Origin: an uncultured Pseudomonadota bacterium
Lineage (GTDB): Bacteria > Myxococcota_A > Bradymonadia > Bradymonadales > Bradymonadaceae
Length of the DNA: 64,000 nucleotides
Reading direction: 5' to 3'
Assembly: GCA_913057905.1 (NCBI GenBank)
Contig: CAJXPB010000005.1
Coordinates: forward strand, 248,001-312,000
Shown one piece after another: positions 1 to 8,303 of the stretch. Made by a program: the position numbers and the translations under genes. A model generated the notes under the pieces. The model was not told where the DNA came from. It searched no databases and was given only the letters and a program-made list of their open reading frames with translations. Each line of letters begins with the position of its first letter. Position 1 is the first letter of the stretch.

Positions 1-1496
1 ATCTCGGGTGTCTCCGTCTGGGCGAGGGTCCCGCTGCTGTCGACCTGGCGGCCGTTTTCGCTGGTGCGCCATCGGCCCATGCTGTCGTAGGTCTCGAATC
101 CGAATCCGATGGGATCGATCAGCTTGTGACACGACGCACAGGCGGGGTCTTCGGTGTGCTGTCGGAACCGTTCGCGCGTGGTCGCGTCGGGGTCCGGGTC
201 CGGCGGCTGCAGGTCCGAAGAGGGCGGTGGCGGCGGGATGTGCTGGCACAGAAGTCGTTCTCGCACCCAGACTCCGCGTCGAATCGGCGAGGACTGATTG
301 GCGTTTGCCAGCAGGGCCATCATGCCCGGCTGGGTCAGCAGGCCGGCCCGCTGGTCCTGGGGAAACCGGTAGGCCTGCATGTCCTCGGCGGTGATATCGG
401 TCGGTTCGCCGGCCGTCTCGTAGATGCCGACGAGCGGGTCGTTCAGAAAGACGAGCGACGAGGTAAAGAGGTCGCGTACAGTCCCACCACCCTCGAAGTA
501 GGTGTGTTCGATGAACGCGCGAACGCTCTGTCTCCATGCCCCGGGCATGGCGGACTTGTAGGCCGGAAACCGCTCGGAGTCCTTGACGACCGAGTCGAGC
601 TTCCCGAGACCGAGCCACTGCCGATGGAACTGTTGGACAGCGCGCTCGGCCTTTGGGTCATCGAGCATTCGATCGACCTGGGAGCGAATCTCCGATTCGG
701 TCGACAGGTTGCCCTGCTGTGCCGCACTCCTGAGCGCGGCGTCGGGCGGCGAGGCCCACAAAAAATACGACAGTCGGCTGGCCATCTCCCAGTCATCGAC
801 CGGCACCGATCCCTCGTCGACCGACGGATCGATAAACTCCAGACGGTACAGAAACTGCGGTGACTGCAGGGCCGCCTGAATCGACATCTCCACGGCGGTC
901 GGAAATCCGTGGTCGGCCAGGGCCCCATCGAAGAGGGCCTCGAAGTCGGCCATCTCACCGTCGGTCGGCGGGCGTCGAAAGGCCTTGGTCAAAAAGTCGT
1001 CGAGGAATTGCTCGCCGCACGTCGACTCCCCGACATCCAAGGGATTGCAGGGGACGAGCTCATCGAAGTGGTCTTCGACGGCCTGTGCCGCAACGGTCTC
1101 GGACGCGGTCATGAAGTTTCGGACCCGCGTCTTGCTGGCCACGTGGGTTGTGGCGTGGTTCTCGAATCCGTTGACCTTGTTTTCGGCGGGCAGAGACTCT
1201 GCGGCATCGCCCTCGTAGCCGACGAGATCTCGGACGGTGTGGTCGTACTCATAGTTGGTGAGCAGACGCGCCGGCGCTGGCCCGGCCGAGGCACCATCGA
1301 GCTTGCGGCAGGCCTGAGCCGAAGGGGCCTTCAGATCGGGCTCGAACGTCGATTCTTCGGGGGCCTCGGTGCTCGATTCTTCATTCGATCCGTCGCCGTC
1401 GGAGGGGTCCCAGGTCGATGTCGATCCGAAGCCGCAGCCAGCCCCGATCAGGAGACCGGCCAGCGAGATGGCAGTAAGTTCAGTCGAAACGTTCAT
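1..1496 (-). CDS. DUF1587/1595/1592/1588 planctomycete-type secreted protein, 3' end cut by the window edge
   Basis: I read this frame by hand because it runs off the left edge; about 498 residues are present from the ATG at 1496. A hydrophobic start ending LLIGAGC suggests a lipoprotein signal, followed by an acidic linker. Then come blocks typical of this multidomain family: LLTNYEYDHTVRDLVG (DUF1587), FLDDFLTKAFRRPPTDGEM (DUF1595), QSPQFLYRLEF and RLSYFLWASPPD (DUF1592), and QSSPIRRGVWVRERLLC with CASCHKLIDPIGFGFE (DUF1588). The CASCH motif is a possible c-type haem site. The DUF1585 part expected at the C-terminus lies outside the window. The family is common in Planctomycetes and Myxococcota and usually pairs with a DUF1552 protein, which would be downstream and is not visible. 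The biochemical role is unknown. The family call is firm; the start is a reasonable choice without a strong ribosome site. Confidence 0.85.
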   Translation of the reverse strand, partial: MNVSTELTAISLAGLLIGAGCGFGSTSTWDPSDGDGSNEESSTEAPEESTFEPDLKAPSAQACRKLDGASAGPAPARLLTNYEYDHTVRDLVGYEGDAAESLPAENKVNGFENHATTHVASKTRVRNFMTASETVAAQAVEDHFDELVPCNPLDVGESTCGEQFLDDFLTKAFRRPPTDGEMADFEALFDGALADHGFPTAVEMSIQAALQSPQFLYRLEFIDPSVDEGSVPVDDWEMASRLSYFLWASPPDAALRSAAQQGNLSTESEIRSQVDRMLDDPKAERAVQQFHRQWLGLGKLDSVVKDSERFPAYKSAMPGAWRQSVRAFIEHTYFEGGGTVRDLFTSSLVFLNDPLVGIYETAGEPTDITAEDMQAYRFPQDQRAGLLTQPGMMALLANANQSSPIRRGVWVRERLLCQHIPPPPPSSDLQPPDPDPDATTRERFRQHTEDPACASCHKLIDPIGFGFETYDSMGRWRTSENGRQVDSSGTLAQTETPE

Positions 1497-1604
1497 CGAG
1501 TCGTCGACGCATCGGGCCACGGGATCGTACCGGGTACGCACGCAAATATAACGGGCCAGCCCACCCGAGGCAAACGGCAACCGCCCGGGTTGGCGGCAAA
1601 ACGC

Positions 1605-2156
1605 CTACTCGACGACGTCGAAATCATGGACGGGTTCACCGGCGATATCCGAGAGGATGTCCAGGGCGGCGGCGGCTCCGTCCCCAGCCGAGATGATCGC
1701 CTGGATCTTTTGGCTGCGGGTCGCCCATCCGACGGCGTAGCAGTCGTCGACGTTGGTTCGGCCGTTTCGGTCGACGTCGGCGACCCCTTCGGCCATCTCT
1801 ACGTCCAGCGCCTGGAGGTGGGCATCGTTGGTCGTGCCGATGACGATGTAGTCACCGGAGTAGGTGTCGCCATCGTCGGTCTCGATCGAAAAGCCGTCGC
1901 CGTCTCGGTTCAAGTCGACGACCTTCGACTCGTGCAGGGTGGCTCCAAAGTCGGCCACCTGGTCGCGGGCGCGCTGCTGAAAATCGGACCCGGTGATCTC
2001 TTTGATCCCCAGGTAGTTCAGCAGCAGAGCTTTGTGCATCGGGGTCTGATCGGTGCCAAAGACATCGACGTCGACGTCGTTCTTGGCCAAAAGCAGTCCG
2101 GCGCTGAGTCCGGCGGGTCCGTCTCCGACGATGAGTGCGTTGGGCTGGCTCGTCAT
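1605..2156 (-). CDS. Minimal FAD-binding oxidoreductase, thioredoxin-reductase-like, lacking the NAD(P)H domain
   Basis: A 183-residue protein opening with the dinucleotide-binding stretch ALIVGDGPAGLSAGLLLA. Near the C-terminus it has the second FAD motif of the thioredoxin reductase class (CYAVGWATRSQKIQAIISAG then GAAAALDIL). A classical thioredoxin reductase is about 310 residues; here the NADPH-binding domain and the redox CxxC are absent, so only the split FAD domain remains. Comparable short proteins are, from memory, frequent in haloarchaea. It could be an FAD-dependent oxidoreductase with a separate electron donor or a flavin carrier; the substrate cannot be inferred. It is divergent from the gene at 2304, with 147 bp between. 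A GAGGAGAC ribosome site lies just before the ATG. Confidence 0.7.
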   Translation of the reverse strand: MTSQPNALIVGDGPAGLSAGLLLAKNDVDVDVFGTDQTPMHKALLLNYLGIKEITGSDFQQRARDQVADFGATLHESKVVDLNRDGDGFSIETDDGDTYSGDYIVIGTTNDAHLQALDVEMAEGVADVDRNGRTNVDDCYAVGWATRSQKIQAIISAGDGAAAALDILSDIAGEPVHDFDVVE

Positions 2157-2303
2157 GGTTGTCTCCTCGATGGGGTGAGAAAGATTCGGATGAACGCGGG
2201 GATGCGTACAAAAAACACGTCGCCGATGGTACGAACACCATCGGCGCCGTCAAAGGTCGCCACCCGCTCAGTCGTCCATTGTCGACCCACAGGAGTACGC
2301 CCG

Positions 2304-2654
2304 ATGGCTCCGGATTTTCAATTTTCGAGTTGGTTTGAGCTGACCCGAGAGGGCATCCACGAACACGCACCACAGGGCCCCGCAGCCCTCCAGATCAAGC
2401 GGGCCGAGGGGCTCGCTGACTACGACGATGGCCGCAGCGCGATGGTCGGCTACTTCTTCGCCAAAGAGAATGCGCAAGAGGCCCTCGCCGAGCGTTTTGC
2501 CGATGAGATCGAATCCCCGGGAACCCGAGGATTCGGCCCCCTTCAGTTTCGGTATCTGGTCAAGGAGGACGCCGACGACATCCTGGCCGACCTGCTCTTT
2601 AAGTTCGTCCGGAATTTTGGAGAGACGCCGATCTTGAATCGGTACGATGATTGA
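2304..2654 (+). CDS. Small conserved protein, possibly DUF7508/GIY-YIG-like fold
   Basis: 116 residues from the ATG at 2304, chosen because AGGAG at 2291-2295 sits 8 bases upstream. The same frame is open for a long way upstream, but that part is antisense to the FAD gene and the DUF1592 gene and has no coding look. The protein has no signal peptide or membrane segment. Its layout (WFELTREGIHEHAP, then ALQIKRAEGL, and a C-terminal LFKFVRNFGETPILNRYDD) recalls small haloarchaeal DUF7508 proteins with a GIY-YIG-like fold. I am not sure of this match and cannot see the full set of nuclease residues. It lies 69 bp before the FabV-like gene and may be cotranscribed with it. Confidence 0.6.
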   Translation: MAPDFQFSSWFELTREGIHEHAPQGPAALQIKRAEGLADYDDGRSAMVGYFFAKENAQEALAERFADEIESPGTRGFGPLQFRYLVKEDADDILADLLFKFVRNFGETPILNRYDD

Positions 2655-2723
2655 CAGCAAAGATCCGCCTCTTCTACAGCGAAACCGACACGCTGAGATT
2701 GTGTACTGCTTTGGAGTGATACG

Positions 2724-4649
2724 ATGACGAAACCGAGTCGCGAAGGGATCGATGCCGGCCGCCGGCGGCTGGAGTCGCTGATGGAATCGTTCGACGACCG
2801 CCTCATCGAGGCGGTCGGCCAGGCGAAATTTGCCGACCGATCGGGCGATCAGCCCTGGCTTCTGGCGGGCGTCTCCGACGGAATGGGGCTGCATGTGACG
2901 CTGGCGGCGTTGAAGGCCGGCGTGTTGCGCCACGGCGTCGGGGTCTACTGGGAGCCGCCGGCGCTTTTGTCGCTGGAGGATGGCGAGCCCGTGTCTCCCG
3001 TCCATTGGGCCCGCTACCAGAACGCGCTGGCTCTCGAGGAGCTGGCCGAAGAGATGGGCGCGTCCTTCGAGGTCCTCTCGGCCGATGTGATGATGAACCC
3101 CCAGCGCGGACTCAAGGGGGACGTCAAAGGCGAGATTCCGGACTTCCCGGACGAAGTGCGGGACGCCGTCGACCGGATCCGGCGCGGGGCACCCAAGGAC
3201 GACATCGTCTTCATCGACTCGGTCGCCTTCGGCAAGTGGATGTGTCCCAGGGAAGGCATGGACCCGGTCGAGGTGCCGAGCGTCGACTTCGAGGGGCGAG
3301 TCGTCCAGACCAAGACCAAGAAGTTCCATCCGCGCGGGTACAACGAGACCCTCGACACGATGGGTCGAAACCACCGCCGACTGTTGGATACGTTCAAGAA
3401 CTACGGCTGGTTCGGGCCCGACACGACGACGGCATTTTTCACCTGGGCGGGCGGCTCACAAAACGTCGAGGTTCTGGAGGGCATCTACGGCCGCGGTGCG
3501 CTGGGTGACGCGAAGCTCGTCGCCGAGAAGGAAGTGGCCGAATTTCGGCTCGAGCACGGCTTGGAGCTGGGGTCCCATGCCATCGTGCGGCTTCCGGCGT
3601 TTTTGTCGGCGGCGCTGATGGCCATCCCCGGGGGAGGGCTCTTCGGGCTCGTCTCTCGCGAGGTCATGGAGCGGCGCGGCGTCTATCGCGACATGCCCGA
3701 ATTGTCTGCCCGCATGGTGCGTCGACTCTTCGATACCGAGTGGGTCCGCGAGAATCCCATCGCCCAGATCGAACTCGATTCCCACGAATCCCTGTATCTG
3801 TCCGAGATCAGCGATCAGGTCGAAGAGGCCCACGAGCGGATCGACGCGTATCGATCCGACCACCCCGAATTCGACGCCGACGACCCGATTCCCGTCGACG
3901 AGAGCGAGTCGCTTCTGGAGGGACTCGTCCCCGATGATTACGTCGACATTCTGAGTCGATTCCGACCCGAAGACGAGGCCGGCGAAGAACACGGGTCGTT
4001 CGCCTTCGATCAGGTGCGACTCGGAGAGGATGGAGCCGCCCCGGCGGCATCGACCCTGGCCGCCGCCTTCGGCGCGGCTTCGGAGGCCCTCGCTGCATGG
4101 GCCGATGGGCGGGCGATCGCCGGCGTGCAAGACCGGGTGACGCTCCAGTCGGGTTGGACCCCTGACCGTGGCCCGGCCGAAGGGACATGGTCGCTTCGGA
4201 CCCGGGGCAAAAAGGCGGTGCTCAGACGGGAGCTCAAAGACGAACACGGCACCACCGTGGTCTCGGGGCGCACGGCCTTTTCGCTGGCCGACGAGGAGAT
4301 CGATGCCGACCTGGACGTCGATCGTGATATCGGCGATTCCGCCGGCTGGCGGCTCACCGTCGACGAGCGACCGCTGGGGCAGCGCTTCTGGGCCGGGCTG
4401 GCTGACGACGACGCAGTCTGGAACGGGCTGGCGACGGTCGCCTTCGGCGAGGACGGGATCCGACGCGCCCGCGAGACCGGCGACGAGGCGGAGATGACCG
4501 TCTCATCGTCTTGGCGCCGAGATCGCGTCCCCGCGAAGGGAGACAGGATTCTGACCTACGTCCACCGCGACGGCAGCCGCCACGTCGGACGAGTGATGGA
4601 CGACCAGGCCAGGGTGCGAAGCGTGGTTCGGGTGGATTACCGGGGCTGA
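2724..4649 (+). CDS. FabV-like trans-2-enoyl-CoA/ACP reductase fused to a C-terminal hotdog-like domain
   Basis: 641 residues, against about 400 for FabV. Residues 1-400 follow the FabV/TER layout. There is a glycine-rich NADH loop GVSDGMGL at 49-56, the segment TMGRNHRRLLDTFKNYGW near 212-229, and TTAFFTWAGG. The catalytic Tyr-x8-Lys is present as Y255-K264 in IYGRGALGDAK. The block SHAIVRLPAFLSAALMAIPG matches the FabV substrate-side helix region. FabV normally has a second conserved Tyr in the TYLG block, which reads TWAG here. Residues about 425-641 are extra and look like a hotdog-type acyl-thioester domain (AASTLAAAFGAASEALAAW, then alternating beta strands); that part is tentative. The predicted role is enoyl-thioester reduction in fatty acid or polyketide-like metabolism, perhaps with a second dehydratase or thioesterase step on one chain. 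Cytoplasmic. Confidence 0.7.
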   Translation: MTKPSREGIDAGRRRLESLMESFDDRLIEAVGQAKFADRSGDQPWLLAGVSDGMGLHVTLAALKAGVLRHGVGVYWEPPALLSLEDGEPVSPVHWARYQNALALEELAEEMGASFEVLSADVMMNPQRGLKGDVKGEIPDFPDEVRDAVDRIRRGAPKDDIVFIDSVAFGKWMCPREGMDPVEVPSVDFEGRVVQTKTKKFHPRGYNETLDTMGRNHRRLLDTFKNYGWFGPDTTTAFFTWAGGSQNVEVLEGIYGRGALGDAKLVAEKEVAEFRLEHGLELGSHAIVRLPAFLSAALMAIPGGGLFGLVSREVMERRGVYRDMPELSARMVRRLFDTEWVRENPIAQIELDSHESLYLSEISDQVEEAHERIDAYRSDHPEFDADDPIPVDESESLLEGLVPDDYVDILSRFRPEDEAGEEHGSFAFDQVRLGEDGAAPAASTLAAAFGAASEALAAWADGRAIAGVQDRVTLQSGWTPDRGPAEGTWSLRTRGKKAVLRRELKDEHGTTVVSGRTAFSLADEEIDADLDVDRDIGDSAGWRLTVDERPLGQRFWAGLADDDAVWNGLATVAFGEDGIRRARETGDEAEMTVSSSWRRDRVPAKGDRILTYVHRDGSRHVGRVMDDQARVRSVVRVDYRG

Positions 4650-4652
4650 CGG

Positions 4653-5471
4653 TCAGGAAAAGATCGGTTGGGGGTCGAAGGTGATCTTCGGCCCGACCTG
4701 AAAGACCGTATTTCGAGGGACCTCCGACCACTCCGAGTCGTTGATCCGTTCACTGGCGACCTCGACGGCGTGATAGGTCTCGCCCGTCGAGGGATGGGCG
4801 TGTTGTCGTCCGCAGACGCGACATGTGTGGGGTTCGTGTCGCTCGATGTAGAACAGCGAGCGGTTGTAGCGCGAGACGGCCATTCTTCGGCCCTCTACCC
4901 AGACGACGTTGATGGCCACCTGTGCCTGGCTGTCGATGGCCTCGGCCCAAGCCCGAATCTCGGTGATGCAGTGACGAAGGGTGTCGCGCATCGACCAGGA
5001 GGGATGTTGCTCGCGCCGGTGGCGCAACAGTTGGAAAATGTGTTCGCTGTCGGTGGTCCCCAGGATCGCATTCTCCCGATGTGCCGGCAGCTCCTCCAGA
5101 ATCTGCTCCCGGACCTGGTCGAAGAAATCGATGTGGCCGTTGTGTGCCAACATCGCTCCGTCGTCGACAAACGGATGGGTGTTGGCCCGCTGCGTGGCAC
5201 CGACGGTCGCGCGGCGTACGTGGGCGACGACCGTCGGCGCCTCGATGTCCGCGGCATGAGCGCGGAATTCGTCGCTCTCGGAGGCCGGCTCCACCTCGCG
5301 GCGGCACGAGACCGTGCCGTCCTCGAGTACGAAGCCGAGCCCCCATCCGTGGGGGTTGGCAAAGCCGCGGGCGTCGTTGACGCTCTGGCGGATCAGCGAG
5401 TTCTGGGCGTCGATGAGTTCACACCCGACCTTCGTGGGGTGTGTCGAGCGGAGTCCATACAGGCGACACAT
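4653..5471 (-). CDS. Class II glutamine amidotransferase (YafJ/EgtC-like)
   Basis: 272 residues when started at MCRLYG, the start that exposes the catalytic N-terminal cysteine after Met removal; longer starts would bury it. The Ntn-hydrolase GATase signature is present: NPHGWGLGF, VVAHVRRATVGATQRANTHPF and MLAHNGHID, followed by GTTDSEH. This is the stand-alone family that includes YafJ and EgtC. The presence of egtB near 23 kb makes an ergothioneine hydrolase role conceivable, but the genes are 18 kb apart and nothing here proves the substrate. There is a late Cys pair (CRVCGRQHAHP) that could bind metal. It ends 3 bp after the converging FabV-like gene. Cytoplasmic. Confidence 0.85.
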   Translation of the reverse strand: MCRLYGLRSTHPTKVGCELIDAQNSLIRQSVNDARGFANPHGWGLGFVLEDGTVSCRREVEPASESDEFRAHAADIEAPTVVAHVRRATVGATQRANTHPFVDDGAMLAHNGHIDFFDQVREQILEELPAHRENAILGTTDSEHIFQLLRHRREQHPSWSMRDTLRHCITEIRAWAEAIDSQAQVAINVVWVEGRRMAVSRYNRSLFYIERHEPHTCRVCGRQHAHPSTGETYHAVEVASERINDSEWSEVPRNTVFQVGPKITFDPQPIFS

Positions 5472-5505
5472 GAATACGGGGGCCTCGAATCGAGATGAGA
5501 GTCTC

Positions 5506-6279
5506 TCATTCTTCGTCTCGCAGAAATACCGGTTCGTCGTCCGAGGATCGCTCGGGGTCGTGGTAGTAACCATCCCCGTCGAAGGCCGACAGCTCGTCGG
5601 GGTCGGTGACGCGGTTGCGCACCACCCAGTCACTCATCGTGCCCCGCAGACGTTTGAGGTAGAACGAAATTACCATGTACCGGCCGTTTCGGAAGTCCTT
5701 GAACGTCGGGTCGATGACGCGTCCATTCAGCGAATCGTGGTCGACGGCGTCGAAATACTGGTTCGAGGCCAGGTTCAGGATAACGTCATCACCCTGGGCA
5801 TCCAGAGCTCGGTTGACCGATTCGGTCAACTGTTCGCCCCAAAATTCGTACAGGTCGTCGCCGTCGGGGTTCGGCAGCTTCGTTCCCATTTCCAATCGGT
5901 ACGGTTGCATCAGGTCCAACGGGCGCAGGATGCCGTACAGGCCCGACAGGATCCGCACATGCTTCTGCAGGAATTCGAAGTCATCTTCGTCGTAGTCGTC
6001 GAAGGCGAAATCGGTGTAGACATCGCCGTCGAAGGCAAAGATCGCCTGTTTTGCGTTCTGAGGGGTAAACGGGGTCTCGAAATCGGCGTAACGGCCGACG
6101 TTCAGCTCCGCCAAATCCTCGCTGACGTCCATCAGCTCGCCGAACTCCTCGACGTCGTAGTCACGCAGAATATCGACCAGGGTCTCCGCCCGATCCAGAT
6201 ACTCCGGCTGGGTGGCGGTGTCGGTCGGCGGTGGCGAATCGAAGTCGAGCGTCTTCGACGGGGAGAGTAGAATCAACAT
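5506..6279 (-). CDS. yaaA: YaaA/DUF328 family protein, peroxide-stress related
   Basis: 257 residues from the ATG at 6279, which has GGAG 6-7 bases upstream. It shows the DUF328 signature: start MLILLSPSKTLDF, then RILSGLYGILRPLDLMQPYRLEMGTKL, and near the end FYLKRLRGTMSDWVV. In E. coli YaaA limits intracellular free iron under H2O2 stress, and family members bind DNA; transfer of that role here is by homology only. Length is normal for the family. It lies 34 bp upstream of the amidotransferase on the same strand, so the two are probably cotranscribed. Very acidic, like most proteins in the window. Confidence 0.92.
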   Translation of the reverse strand: MLILLSPSKTLDFDSPPPTDTATQPEYLDRAETLVDILRDYDVEEFGELMDVSEDLAELNVGRYADFETPFTPQNAKQAIFAFDGDVYTDFAFDDYDEDDFEFLQKHVRILSGLYGILRPLDLMQPYRLEMGTKLPNPDGDDLYEFWGEQLTESVNRALDAQGDDVILNLASNQYFDAVDHDSLNGRVIDPTFKDFRNGRYMVISFYLKRLRGTMSDWVVRNRVTDPDELSAFDGDGYYHDPERSSDDEPVFLRDEE

Positions 6280-6400
6280 GGTGGCTCCGGGTCGTGGGTC
6301 GATGGAATCGTACGGGCGCGTCGAGTCCGCCCGTATTGAGACGCGGCGCACGCTACAACAGGTGTGGGGCGCTGACCAACCGACCACCGGAGATAGAGCC

Positions 6401-6437
6401 AAAAAAACCCGGGCCCCTCGATGTGAGGGGCCCGGGT
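6401..6437 (-). terminator. Rho-independent terminator of the 541-aa lipoprotein gene
   Basis: A perfect 12-bp GC stem (6408-6419 with 6425-6436, arm CCCGGGCCCCTC) has a 5-base loop. In the minus direction it is followed directly by a run of seven T (A7 at 6401-6407). It lies 37 bp after the stop codon at 6474. Confidence 0.93.
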
Positions 6438-6473
6438 CATGGTCGGATCAACGAAGGGATAGTTGAGGCCGGA

Positions 6474-8099
6474 TTACGGCAGGTTCACCGGGTCGATGGC
6501 GACGGCGGCCGGGTATGTCTCGGTGCACTGACCCTTGGTGTACGAAGACTCAGCAAGGACACGCTCACCGCCGAACTGACGCTGCGTGTGGTCGATGTCG
6601 TTGCCATACTGGAACGACTGGCCGCGAAGGTCCATCTGCGAACCATTCAGCGCCGAAATCGGCTCGTTGGTGAAGGTCACCGTGTGGTTGTTGCCCACGT
6701 TGTTGTTCGTGGTGTCGCCGCAGGTGGTGATTCCGTTGTCCTGATAGGTCAGCAGACTGAACCAATCGAGGTCGCGGCCACCGGCCAAGGCCGGGCCGGC
6801 CATGTCGTCGCCCTGGATGACGAGGCCGCCACCCATGTTCAGGTACGACTGCAGCGTGTCATAGCTCGCCGGGTCGTCCATCGGGAAGCCGGGGTTGGCG
6901 AACCAGACGATGTCGTAGCCCTGCACGTCGGCCATACTCAGTCCGCCGGCCGGCTCGGAGATGCCGTTGACATTCGCCAGGCCGAAGCTCTGGCGAAGTG
7001 CGTTGATCACAAATGTGTCGTCGCCGGGGTGCTCGTTCTGGCCGTTGTCGTCCAGCACGTGCAGCACTTTCGGGGTGACTGCAAGGGTGAAGGGATTGAC
7101 CCACTCGCCGAGCTGGCGGATGAACGGTACGGCGTATCCAGAGGTGTCGGGGCCGGGGGTGTTGTTCATGGCCAAAAGCACGACCGATGAACGGCCGCGA
7201 CAGTCCATGCCCGCGTAGATCGGGAATTCGATGTCGTCACGCGACATGCTCGGGTCGCCCTGTTGCGTGAGGATGTTCTCGATGCGGTCGATCTGGCCGA
7301 GCGAGTTCGTCGCAAGGTCCCAGGCCGTCAACGTGTAGCCGTAGTCGCCAGCCGGGCCGGTCGTGGCTTTTCCACAGTAGGTGATCGAGCCGTCATTGTT
7401 GGTTGTCGGTTGACCTGCGGGTGAAATGCCGCCCAGATAGTTGAAGTTCTGGCTGGTGCCCCAGGCGATTTCGATGGGGTCGTTGTCCGGGTCAAAGACG
7501 GTGACACAGACTTCGTTGCGTCCCGTACACGAGTTGAGGAACTTCGAGTCCTTGAACTCGACATCCCGGATTTCGGGCGGGTGGTTGATCGTGCCGATGA
7601 CGTCGAGACCCCCGTTGGAGGGACCCTTGCACTGGCTGATCAACAGAATCTCGCGGGTCTTTCCGTCTTCGACGGTCACACCGTTGCGGTGAGCCGAGGC
7701 ACAATCTTGACTCAACAGACCATTGGCCTGCAGTGGCTGGACGACGACATCATAGCAGCCGGCCGACAACAGGAAGTAGTGATCGCTGAAGAGGTGCTGG
7801 CTGTCGGCGTCGTATGGAGCGTCTTCAAAGACGCCGATGCCGCCGGGCAGGTACATATCCTCGAGGTCCTTGTTGACCGTATCGGAGAAGCCGGCCGTCG
7901 GGGTGGCGGCACATCCGGTTACTTCAAACCGCATGCCACCGACATCGGTGTTTCCGAGGGTGTCACTGGTCAGGGCGAGTCCCGAGGTCCGGGGGCCATT
8001 CAGGCCACCGGTGTCGTCGGAGGTCTCGGCGCATCCGGTGCCGAGAGCGAAAATAAGGGCTGATGAAGCTGACAGGGTGAGTAAGGTTTTGGTCTGCAT
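6474..8099 (-). CDS. Lipoprotein of unknown function with a GATase1/DUF4350-like C-terminal region
   Basis: 541 residues. A signal peptide ends in a lipobox (ALGTGC, Cys near residue 23), so it is probably an outer-membrane or periplasmic lipoprotein. Residues about 40-190 hold paired cysteines; about 200-290 resembles a beta-sandwich (VCVTVFDPDNDPIEIAWG, GYTLTAWDLATNSLG). The region from about 345 on (KVLHVLDDNGQNEHPGDD, GYDIVWFANPGFP, YLNMGGGLVIQGDD) has the look of the Rossmann-like GATase1/ThuA/DUF4350 fold found in secreted proteins; a catalytic Cys is not evident. It ends in its own terminator, is followed by yaaA and is preceded by the VWA lipoprotein on the same strand with a 204-bp gap, so it is probably transcribed alone. 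No named function. Confidence 0.7.
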   Translation of the reverse strand: MQTKTLLTLSASSALIFALGTGCAETSDDTGGLNGPRTSGLALTSDTLGNTDVGGMRFEVTGCAATPTAGFSDTVNKDLEDMYLPGGIGVFEDAPYDADSQHLFSDHYFLLSAGCYDVVVQPLQANGLLSQDCASAHRNGVTVEDGKTREILLISQCKGPSNGGLDVIGTINHPPEIRDVEFKDSKFLNSCTGRNEVCVTVFDPDNDPIEIAWGTSQNFNYLGGISPAGQPTTNNDGSITYCGKATTGPAGDYGYTLTAWDLATNSLGQIDRIENILTQQGDPSMSRDDIEFPIYAGMDCRGRSSVVLLAMNNTPGPDTSGYAVPFIRQLGEWVNPFTLAVTPKVLHVLDDNGQNEHPGDDTFVINALRQSFGLANVNGISEPAGGLSMADVQGYDIVWFANPGFPMDDPASYDTLQSYLNMGGGLVIQGDDMAGPALAGGRDLDWFSLLTYQDNGITTCGDTTNNNVGNNHTVTFTNEPISALNGSQMDLRGQSFQYGNDIDHTQRQFGGERVLAESSYTKGQCTETYPAAVAIDPVNLP

Positions 8100-8303
8100 G
8101 TAAATTACCCGTCAAGAGCAGGGCTCTCCAAGATTCTGAGAGCCGTAGTAGAGTAGAGGTCCACACACACTACAGACATACCGGGGGACCCCGAACGCAC
8201 AACGTGTTACGTCGGTACAAAAGGACTTCGTACGGATGACTGCGTGGACCAAACGTCGACACGCCCCCCTGACGGGCAAAAAGATATTTGCACTATCTGA
8301 GGG

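Noticed and set aside
909..2303. Long plus-strand open frame leading into the small gene at 2304
   Set aside because: It is antisense to the FAD gene and the DUF1592 gene, which both have clear family motifs. Only the part after the AGGAG-preceded ATG at 2304 is coding.
4653..5633. Longer start (5633) for the amidotransferase
   Set aside because: It would place 54 residues before the catalytic Cys2, which must become the N-terminus in this family, and would overlap yaaA.
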